From Chloracidobacterium sp. N (GTDB lineage Bacteria; Acidobacteriota; Blastocatellia; Chloracidobacteriales; Chloracidobacteriaceae), in NCBI RefSeq assembly GCF_018304765.1, contig NZ_CP072642.1, positions 1,285,501 to 1,349,500 on the forward strand: a DNA stretch of 64,000 nt. Direction: 5' to 3'. The position numbers and the translations under genes were made by a program. Shown here one piece after another: positions 57,714 to 64,000 of this stretch. The notes under the pieces were generated by a model. That model saw only the letters and a list, made by a program, of their open reading frames with translations, was not told the origin of the DNA and did not search any database. How positions within the stretch are numbered: the stretch's first letter is position 1; each line of letters opens with the position of its first letter.

Positions 57714-58772
57714 TCACGGGAGAATGGCGAACTTGATGCAATCGCCACGCTGGAGCTGATCGAGAGCCTCGCCCAGCCGTTCGAGCGGGTAGTCGGCCGT
57801 GATGAGCTGTCCCCAGTCCACGCGCCGTTCAAGGAGCAGCTCGCGCGCCTGCCGGACGGCGCGGGGCGTCATGTGAAAGGGGCTGCGCAGCGTGATTTCG
57901 TCGTAGTGGATGCGCTCGGTGTCGAACGTGACGGTGGTGCCGCGCTTGCAGCCGCCAAAGAAAATCACCGTTCCACCCCGGCGCGCCAGGTGCACGGCCA
58001 GTTCCCAGATGTGGGGCTGGCCCGTGCACTCGATGACGAGATCGGCCCCGCGTCCGCCGGTGAGTTCACGAATCTGCACAGGCAGGGTTTCGTTCGTAAA
58101 GTCCACTGTCTGGGCCGCCCCAATGGCACGGGCCACACGCTGCCGGTACGCCCGCCGTCCCGCCACAATGATATTTTCCACGCCGCGCGCTTTCAGTGCT
58201 GCGACGTGCAGCAGGGCAATGGCACCGTTGCCAAGCACCAGAACGGTGTCGTCTTCCCTGACCGTCACCCCTTCCAGTCCGTGCACGACACAGGCGAGCG
58301 GTTCCATCAGGGCGGCTTCCCGGTAGGGCAGGTTCTCCGGCTTGGGATACATGTTCTGCCGCACGATGCGTTCCGGGATGCGGATGTATTCCGCATAGGC
58401 CCCCAGCACCATGCTGGACATGATGGTATCGCAGAGGTTTTCCTGACCGCGCTGGCAGTAGTAGCACACGCCGCACGGAGCCGAGTGGGTGGACATCACC
58501 CGGTCGCCTTCCCGGAAGCGCGTCACGCCCGGGCCCACCTTGGCAATGACTCCGGCAAACTCGTGGCCGAAAAGGGTCGGGGTTGGAAACTTCGGATGAC
58601 CACGCAGAAAGGCTTTGAGGTCCGTCCCACAGGTCAGCGCCGTCATCACCTGGACGACGACGCCACCCGGTTCAGGGTCGGGAATGGGCAGGTGTTGCAT
58701 TTCAATCGTGCCCGGTTCCAGAAGCACGTTGGCGCGCATGAGTGCCGGCATCGGCGGTGCGTCGGTCGGCAT
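57714..58772 (-). CDS. Zinc-dependent medium-chain alcohol dehydrogenase
   Basis: A 352-residue MDR enzyme. The catalytic zinc site is Cys in ALTCGTDLKAF, His-Glu in FGHEFAGVIAKVG and Glu in MEPLACVVHG. The structural zinc cluster is CGVCYYCQRGQENLC. The NAD(P) glycine motif is GNGAIALLH. The substrate is unknown. Start choices are ATG 58772, GTG 58787 and ATG 58739. It may be co-transcribed with the propeller sensor downstream and is divergent from the BchU-like gene. Confidence 0.83.
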   Translation of the reverse strand: MPTDAPPMPALMRANVLLEPGTIEMQHLPIPDPEPGGVVVQVMTALTCGTDLKAFLRGHPKFPTPTLFGHEFAGVIAKVGPGVTRFREGDRVMSTHSAPCGVCYYCQRGQENLCDTIMSSMVLGAYAEYIRIPERIVRQNMYPKPENLPYREAALMEPLACVVHGLEGVTVREDDTVLVLGNGAIALLHVAALKARGVENIIVAGRRAYRQRVARAIGAAQTVDFTNETLPVQIRELTGGRGADLVIECTGQPHIWELAVHLARRGGTVIFFGGCKRGTTVTFDTERIHYDEITLRSPFHMTPRAVRQARELLLERRVDWGQLITADYPLERLGEALDQLQRGDCIKFAILP

Positions 58773-59006
58773 GGTCAGGTGGGTCACTTGGTGTCATCCA
58801 TAGGAAAGCATTGGATTCAGCATTGTGTGCGGTCATTCTCAGGCAGGCAAGTCCTGGACACGGCACCCGTAGCATGAGCTGCCGCGACCATGCTAGCGTC
58901 TGAAACGCCCAAAGGTATTGTTCTGAATGTACTTTGGCGGCTGACGCTACCGGTGGCGGGGATGCCCCTGGTTCCGGGTGGCCCAGTCCGCATGGCTGGA
59001 GTTGGC

Positions 59007-60053
59007 ATGTCCACATCACCAAAACGTCGCTCACGACGAGCGACCCCCCTGACGCCAGAGCCGCTCTACCGGCTGGGAACGGCTTTCTGGAGCAGCGGCG
59101 TTTTGTTTGCCGCCCATCGGCTGGCGGTTTTTGAGGTTCTGGAAGCCCGCCCGCAAACCGGTTCTGACCTGGCTGGGGCCTGTCGGTTGACACCGGCCGG
59201 GGCGGAAAAACTGCTGAGGGCCTGTGCCAGCTTGGGACTGGTCACAGAGGATGAAGCCGGGCTGTACCGGAACAGCCCATTGGCGACAACGTTTCTCGTG
59301 CGCGGCAAGCCGGCCTATCAGGGGCATCTGCTGGACTACTTCGCCGATTTGTGGGCCCGGTTCGGGGAACTCGACCATCTGCTCCGCACCGGTGAAATCG
59401 GCCCGCGTGAGATGGCTTTCAACCTGGTGCGTCCGAATGATGAACGCCAGGCGGCTGAGCGGGCCTGGGTGCTGGCTATGCACGAGATTGCCTTGGGCGG
59501 ACAGGCCGAGGCGCTGTGCCGGGCGGTGGACCTGAGCGGCTACACCCGTCTGCTTGATGTCAGCGGTGGGGCTGGTTCGTACGCACTCCGCTTTGCCGAG
59601 CAGTATCCGGGACTGACAGCCGAGGTGTTTGACTTGCCGGAGGTCGTCGCCATTGCTGACGAACTGATTCAGCAGTCGGCTGTTCGTGACCGGGTTCGCG
59701 TCCGGGCTGGGGATTTCGTCAATGCCGATTATGGCTACGGCTACGATGTCGTGCTGTTGTCGGGGGTTCTGCACGGGCTTGGGGAGCGGCATATCCTGCG
59801 GGTACTGAAGAAAAGCTACGCCGCCCTCAATCCGGGTGGATGCGTTATTGTCCAGGAGATGACACCTGACGCCCCCTCCCCGTCCGCCGCCCAGTTTGCT
59901 GCGCTCTTCAGCCTCAACATGATGTCGGGGGCGACCTATTCGGCTGAACAACTCGCCTTGTGGCTCAACCAGTCCGGTTTTCTGCGGATTACGGTGACGC
60001 CACTGGAACAGGCCTGGTGGTTTGACCACGTGATTTCGGGACGCAAGCCCTAG
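59007..60053 (+). CDS. SAM-dependent O/C-methyltransferase, BchU/ASMT-like
   Basis: A 348-residue methyltransferase of the Methyltransf_2 type. A dimerisation winged-helix head (about 15-95; FWSSGVLFAAHRLAVFEVLE) precedes the SAM-binding core: LLDVSGGAGSYALRFAEQYP, acidic EVFDLPEVVAIADE, GDFVNADYGYGYDVVLLSG and LKKSYAALNPGGCVIVQEM. Relatives include BchU (C-20 methylation of bacteriochlorophyll c/d), CrtF and acetylserotonin O-methyltransferase. In a chlorosome bacterium BchU would be likely, but the substrate is not certain. GGAG lies five bases before ATG 59007; ATG 58890 would add 39 residues. Confidence 0.7.
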   Translation: MSTSPKRRSRRATPLTPEPLYRLGTAFWSSGVLFAAHRLAVFEVLEARPQTGSDLAGACRLTPAGAEKLLRACASLGLVTEDEAGLYRNSPLATTFLVRGKPAYQGHLLDYFADLWARFGELDHLLRTGEIGPREMAFNLVRPNDERQAAERAWVLAMHEIALGGQAEALCRAVDLSGYTRLLDVSGGAGSYALRFAEQYPGLTAEVFDLPEVVAIADELIQQSAVRDRVRVRAGDFVNADYGYGYDVVLLSGVLHGLGERHILRVLKKSYAALNPGGCVIVQEMTPDAPSPSAAQFAALFSLNMMSGATYSAEQLALWLNQSGFLRITVTPLEQAWWFDHVISGRKP

Positions 60054-60098
60054 CCTTTCGTTCTGCACTTTATTCAGGGAATTCGGGGAGCCTTTACC

Positions 60099-61178
60099 AT
60101 GCCGCCGCGTAAGAAAAAAACACGCATCTTTCTTTACCTCAAGGTTTTTGTCCCGGTCATCGCCATCACCCTCATTGCCGCTGTGGGCTATACGGCGTAT
60201 GCCGTCAATGCCATTACCAAGTCCAACCGCTCGCTGCTTTCCATCAAAGATTTTCCCAAAAAACTTCCGGATAACTGGGGAAAAGTGGTCAGCTTCACCT
60301 GGAAGGAAGTTCAGATTTCCGGCGCCAGTGGAGCTCTCAATGGGTGGGTTTTTATCCGTGGCGCCGGACTGCCCGGAATCATCATCACCCATGGGTTGGG
60401 AAATTCACGGGCTGACATGATGGATCTGGGCTATCGGCTCTGGGAGCGGGGGTACAACGTGCTCGTCTATGACCTCCGGGCACATGGTGAGAGCACCAAC
60501 CTGGTGACAACCCTTGGAGCTTCTGAAAAGAAAGATTTGGCGGCCGCCGTGGAGTTTTTCAAAACCTTCAGGATTCCATCCCCGAAAGGCGGGGAGGTAC
60601 AGTTGATTGATCCCAATAAAATTGGGCTTTACGGGGTCAATGTCGGCGCTTACGCCTCATTGATGGTGGGCGGAGAGAATGACTCGGTCAAGGCCGTTGT
60701 GGCCGATATGCCTTATGATTCCGTACGTGAGTTCGCGCATCTCCGCGCCCGTGAATTGTTCGGTCTCGACAACTTCATCACGAATGGACTGCTGGACATC
60801 GGGTTACAGATCAATCAGGGGGGGATTTACGACACCGGCTCCGTTCGGAGCCAGGCTGCCAACTATCAGAGCAAGGGCAAGAGCGTGGCGGTTATAATCG
60901 CTGAAAATACGTCAAAAAATCTCCAGAAAGCAGCCATGGAAGTTATGTTGGCGCTTGGGCCTTCTGTTTGTGAGCGAATTGATATTCCAAAGTCCCGCAA
61001 CATTCCTCTGGCCGGCAAGGACGCCGATCTCTACAACGAGCGGGTGTGCAGCTTTTTCGCCCAGCGCGGATTCCCGGTGACACCGCTCCCGGATGCGGCT
61101 TCGCCACCGGCCGCACCCCCGGCTGGCACGCCCCCGGCGGCTGGCAAGGAAGCTGACGGCAAGGGAACTGGTCAGTAA
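60099..61178 (+). CDS. Alpha/beta-hydrolase-fold membrane protein with altered nucleophile
   Basis: A 359-residue protein. A basic head and one membrane helix (VPVIAITLIAAVGYTAYAV, about 18-36) precede an alpha/beta hydrolase domain: IIITHGLGNSRADMM, VYDLRAHGEST and, at the nucleophile elbow, GVNVG with Asn181 where Ser is expected. The usual acid/His pair is also not obvious. The C-terminus is Pro/Ala-rich. It may be a binding rather than catalytic protein of the envelope. It ends four bases before the Gfo/Idh/MocA gene. Confidence 0.7.
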   Translation: MPPRKKKTRIFLYLKVFVPVIAITLIAAVGYTAYAVNAITKSNRSLLSIKDFPKKLPDNWGKVVSFTWKEVQISGASGALNGWVFIRGAGLPGIIITHGLGNSRADMMDLGYRLWERGYNVLVYDLRAHGESTNLVTTLGASEKKDLAAAVEFFKTFRIPSPKGGEVQLIDPNKIGLYGVNVGAYASLMVGGENDSVKAVVADMPYDSVREFAHLRARELFGLDNFITNGLLDIGLQINQGGIYDTGSVRSQAANYQSKGKSVAVIIAENTSKNLQKAAMEVMLALGPSVCERIDIPKSRNIPLAGKDADLYNERVCSFFAQRGFPVTPLPDAASPPAAPPAGTPPAAGKEADGKGTGQ

Positions 61179-61182
61179 GCGC

Positions 61183-62157
61183 ATGGTGACGGTCGGCGTC
61201 ATTGGTGTCGGCGCCTTGGGGCAGCACCATGCCCGGCTTTACGCCGGCCTGCCGGGGGTACGACTGGTTGGGGTGTGTGACCTGCGTCGTGAAGTCGGGC
61301 AGGCGGTGGCTGACCGTTATGGTGTTGCTTACTTTGCCGACTGGCAGGACCTCGCCGCACAGGTGATGGCGGTCAGCGTGGCCGTCCCCACCTGTGACCA
61401 CTGCGCGTTGTCGGTGGCGTTGCTTGCCCAGGGCAAGCACGTCCTCGTTGAAAAGCCGATTGCCGTGACGCTTGAAGAAGCCGATGAGATGATTGCGGCA
61501 GCCGGGCAGGCGGGCGTCATTCTTCAGGTCGGCCATCTGGAGCGGTTCAATCCGGCGCTTCAGGCTGCTCAGGCACTGGTGCGCCAGCCCCGCTTTTTTG
61601 AGATTGACCGCCTCAGTGTGTTCACGCCCCGCAGTCTGGACATTGATGTTGTTGCCGACGTGATGATCCACGATCTGGATTTGCTGCGCTGGATGGTGGA
61701 TGCGCCGGTGGACACCATCCACGCCGTGGGTGTTCCGGCGCTGACGGAAAAAATTGATATTGCCAGCGCCCGTATCGAGTTTGCCAACGGCTGTGTGGCG
61801 AATGTCACGGCCAGCCGCGTTTCGCTCGACAAGGTACGCAAGCTGCGGTGCTTTCACGCCGGAGGGTATGTTTCGGTGGACTGCCTGACCCAGCAGGTGA
61901 CGGCGCTGGAGGTCGCCCGTTCCCATGTGGCATCCGCCCCGCCGGCCATTGTTCCCCGCGCCGTCACGGTCACGCCTGACGAGCCATTGCGGGCCGAACT
62001 CGAACACTTCATCACCTGCATCCGGCAGGGCCGGCAGCCGCTGGTGGATGGACGGGCCGGACAGGCAGCTTTGGAACTGGCGCTTCAGGTACGGGCGGAA
62101 ATCACCGCCCATGCCCGCCGCGCCGGACTGGGGCATTGGGTGGACGTTCCAACGTAA
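61183..62157 (+). CDS. Gfo/Idh/MocA-family oxidoreductase
   Basis: A 324-residue NAD(P)-dependent sugar oxidoreductase. The Rossmann motif is VGVIGVGALGQHHARLYA, the family EKP motif is VLVEKPIAVTLEEA, and the substrate-side segment VGHLERFNPAL follows, with HDLDLLRW supplying the likely catalytic region. Homologues with this VGHLERFNP pattern often accompany lipid A genes and include GnnA, which oxidises UDP-GlcNAc at C3. That role here is inference. ATG 61183 is four bases after the preceding stop; a frame from 61093 is not natural. Confidence 0.8.
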   Translation: MVTVGVIGVGALGQHHARLYAGLPGVRLVGVCDLRREVGQAVADRYGVAYFADWQDLAAQVMAVSVAVPTCDHCALSVALLAQGKHVLVEKPIAVTLEEADEMIAAAGQAGVILQVGHLERFNPALQAAQALVRQPRFFEIDRLSVFTPRSLDIDVVADVMIHDLDLLRWMVDAPVDTIHAVGVPALTEKIDIASARIEFANGCVANVTASRVSLDKVRKLRCFHAGGYVSVDCLTQQVTALEVARSHVASAPPAIVPRAVTVTPDEPLRAELEHFITCIRQGRQPLVDGRAGQAALELALQVRAEITAHARRAGLGHWVDVPT

Positions 62158-62245
62158 GGGGCAGGGCGTTTCACCTTCGCCCTGCGCCGCTGACAGCTTC
62201 CCCGCCCCCTTGGGCGACTCCGGGCAACCACGGTGGAATCGGGTT

Positions 62246-63160
62246 ATGGATATTGATGAATACCGCCGGATGTTCCAGCTCGAAACGACCTACTGGTGGT
62301 TTGTCGGACGGCGCGCGCTGGTTCGGGATTGGGTGGCGGCGGCACTGCGCCGTCAGCCGGCGGCCACTTCCGAGCGGTGGCTGCTGGATGCCGGATGTGG
62401 GACGGGGGCCAATGCCGAGATGCTGCGTGCCTTCGGGCGGGTCATCGGCACGGATGTCTCGCCGGAGGCGCTCCACTGGTCACGGCAGCGGGGACTTTCC
62501 CATCTGGCGCGGTGCCGCGTCGAGAAACTGTGTTTTGCCGACGATACCTTTGATGTGGTGACGGCGCTTGACATGCTCGAACACGTGGACGATGACCTGG
62601 CCGCCCTGGCTGAACTCCACCGGGTCTGCAAGCCGGGGGGAGCGGTGATCATCACCGTACCGGCGTATGGGTTTCTCTGGAGTCCGCACGACGAAGCCCT
62701 GCATCATCGCCGCCGCTATGCCCCACGGGAACTGCGCGACAAACTTCAGGCCATGGGGTTTGAGGTCGAGCGGCTGAGCCACTTCATGTGCGGTTTGTTC
62801 CTGCCGGTGTTGCTGCTGCGCTTCTGGCAGAGCCTGCGCAAGCAGGGGGTGCGTCCGCAAAGCGACCTGCGCCCTTTGCCGACGTGGCTCAATGGGCTGC
62901 TCAACCGGTTGTTGGGTGTCGAGCGATGGCTGATCAGCCTGTTCAGTCTGCCTCTTGGGGTTTCACTCATCTGTACGGCGCGCAAACGCGCCTGGGTCCG
63001 CTCCCTAGTGCAGCGTCGTCCTGAGTTCGCTTACGATTTCCCTCAACGTGTGCTCGATGATGCCTACATCAACCGGCTTGCCAATGAGCCGCACGCGCCG
63101 GGCCTGGAGTTCTCCCGGCGTGATCCGGTCCGCCCAACCCGTCACGAGCGTGATGGGTAG
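62246..63160 (+). CDS. SAM-dependent methyltransferase (class I)
   Basis: A 304-residue protein. After a Trp-rich head (FQLETTYWWFVGRRALVRDW) comes the SAM site LLDAGCGTGANAEMLRAFG, acidic VIGTDVSPEALHWSRQRG, and DVVTALDMLEHVDDDLAAL. Then come HRVCKPGGAVIITVPAYG, HHRRRYAPRELRDKL and two hydrophobic segments (FMCGLFLPVLLLRFW and WLISLFSLPLGVSLIC) suggesting membrane association. The last 50 residues overlap the next gene antisense by 156 bases and look less natural; the family norm would end near residue 255. Target unknown; a lipid or glycan is likely. Confidence 0.75.
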   Translation: MDIDEYRRMFQLETTYWWFVGRRALVRDWVAAALRRQPAATSERWLLDAGCGTGANAEMLRAFGRVIGTDVSPEALHWSRQRGLSHLARCRVEKLCFADDTFDVVTALDMLEHVDDDLAALAELHRVCKPGGAVIITVPAYGFLWSPHDEALHHRRRYAPRELRDKLQAMGFEVERLSHFMCGLFLPVLLLRFWQSLRKQGVRPQSDLRPLPTWLNGLLNRLLGVERWLISLFSLPLGVSLICTARKRAWVRSLVQRRPEFAYDFPQRVLDDAYINRLANEPHAPGLEFSRRDPVRPTRHERDG

Positions 63161-64000
63161 GTTCAGGTTCAGGGCCCGTACTTCGGCGATGAACTGCCAG
63201 CCGTTCAGGTCGGGCATGCCGAGGTCGGTAAAGAGCGCGTCGAAAGCTTCCAGCCGCAGTCGCTGCAGGGCCCGGCGCGGAGCGGTCTCGACCTGTACCT
63301 CATGTCCCAGGAGCTTGATCATCTCCGCAATGGTTTCCGCCACCGGCGGTTCATCGTCAACGACCAGAATGCGCAACCGTTGGGAGGGCAGTGCAGGCAG
63401 CGGTGGGGCGGTCATCAGGGTTTGGGTCAGGGATACCGGCGCCAACGGAAAGGTCAGGAAAAATGTCGTTCCACGTCCCGGTTCGCTTTCAACTTCAATC
63501 CGCCCCCGGTGCCGGCTGACAATGTTGTGCGAGACGCTCAGCCCCAGACCCGTGCCCTGTCCCCCTTTGGTCGTGTAGAACGGGTCAAAGATACGTTTTT
63601 TGACCTCTTCGCTCATGCCAGCGCCCGTGTCGCGCACCACGAGTCTGGCGGTGTCCTCCTGTGAATAGACATTGATGATGATCTCGCCGCCGGTGGGCAT
63701 GGCATCCAGCGCATTGAACAGGAGGTTGGTGATGACTTCGCGCAACTCGGTCGGGTTGCCCAGGATGTGCACGGGCAACGGCGCCTGGCAGGTGACGTGA
63801 ATGGACGATTTGCCGGAGCGGTGCATCCACCGGGGTTGGGTGGCCTCGATGGTTTCCTGCACGAGTTGGCTCAGGTCAAGCGGCTCGAAATCTGAATCGC
63901 CTTCACGGACGCGGGCAAAGTTCTGGATGCGTTTGACGATGTTGGCCGCGTCCTGGGTCACCTTGTGCATGATGTCGAGCGAACGGAGCGTCGTTTCGTC
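63005..64000 (-). CDS. Hybrid histidine kinase with C-terminal receiver, partial
   Basis: The 3' part of a kinase gene whose N-terminus lies beyond the right edge (332 codons visible). The ATPase domain shows the N box EVITNLLFNALDAM, G1 VRDTGAGMSEEV, the F box DPFYTTKGGQGTG and G2 GLGLSVSHNIVSRH. A receiver domain follows (RILVVDDEPPVAE, phospho-acceptor Asp in FDALFTDLGMPDLNGWQ, conserved Lys in IGKPVD). The phospho-acceptor His is expected just outside. An in-window Met (near 63970) is not the true start because the frame stays open to the edge. Confidence 0.88.
   Translation of the reverse strand, partial: DETTLRSLDIMHKVTQDAANIVKRIQNFARVREGDSDFEPLDLSQLVQETIEATQPRWMHRSGKSSIHVTCQAPLPVHILGNPTELREVITNLLFNALDAMPTGGEIIINVYSQEDTARLVVRDTGAGMSEEVKKRIFDPFYTTKGGQGTGLGLSVSHNIVSRHRGRIEVESEPGRGTTFFLTFPLAPVSLTQTLMTAPPLPALPSQRLRILVVDDEPPVAETIAEMIKLLGHEVQVETAPRRALQRLRLEAFDALFTDLGMPDLNGWQFIAEVRALNLNLPITLVTGWADRITPGELQARRVRLIGKPVDVGIIEHTLREIVSELRTTLH

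Noticed and set aside
57714-58772. Possible bchC (bacteriochlorophyllide dehydrogenase)
   Set aside because: It has both zinc sites of ordinary zinc alcohol dehydrogenases and resembles them throughout; nothing specific to BchC was seen.

Overview
The window is GC-rich, densely coding bacterial DNA with about 60 protein genes. I found no tRNA, rRNA, CRISPR array, transposase or phage gene. Two proteins of the exported VWFA-related type typical of Acidobacteriota, lipid A/Kdo genes (lpxA, lpxD, fabZ, waaA) and a BchU-like methyltransferase point to a Gram-negative acidobacterium. A chlorosome-bearing Chloracidobacterium-type organism would fit, but that assignment is inference and rests on no database search.

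Layout. 1-7.5 kb: type II NADH dehydrogenase (cut by the left edge), a zinc alcohol dehydrogenase, a run of four very small proteins, an alpha/beta hydrolase, an SH3-domain exported protein, D-Ala-D-Ala ligase and a VWFA-related secreted protein preceded by a heptamer repeat. 7.5-10.6 kb (minus): lpxA, a membrane-anchored hydrolase and a VWA protein. 10.8-17.8 kb (plus): nuoABCDE, thiD, pgeF, a glycosyltransferase and an FkbM methyltransferase. 17.8-20 kb (minus): skp-lpxD-fabZ. 20.3 kb: a GYF/RDD membrane protein. 21.2-32.4 kb is a long leftward run: resB, a 1004-aa repeat/VWA protein, a YpsA-like protein, an OppF-like ATPase, malic enzyme-PTA, pyroglutamyl peptidase, LD-carboxypeptidase and a Ser/Thr kinase. 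32.7-37 kb: lysA, a second VWFA-related protein and uppP. 37-45.7 kb (minus): lytic transglycosylase, a GAF/proline-rich protein, an FHA-GAF histidine kinase, an SDR protein and atpD. 46-54 kb: a TPR protein, a winged-helix/YggX fusion, waaA, efp, two sigma-54 activators, trmL and a minimal Clp-like ATPase. 54-64 kb: a propeller/PP2C sensor, a second zinc dehydrogenase, the BchU-like methyltransferase, a hydrolase-fold protein with an altered nucleophile elbow, a Gfo/Idh/MocA oxidoreductase, a SAM methyltransferase and a hybrid histidine kinase cut by the right edge.

Themes. The envelope dominates: lipid A and Kdo synthesis, outer-membrane chaperone, peptidoglycan synthesis, editing and recycling (ddl, lysA, uppP, slt, pgeF, S66 peptidase). 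Respiration genes are scattered: Ndh, half of complex I, ResB and a solitary F1 beta subunit. Signal transduction is rich but sensors and regulators are mostly not paired. The least ordinary items are the wHTH-YggX fusion, the one-ring Clp-like ATPase with an IGF tripeptide at the ClpP-contact position, the roughly 38-residue repeats in the 1004-aa VWA protein, the hydrolase with Asn for the catalytic Ser, and EF-P with Asn at the usual Lys/Arg tip.
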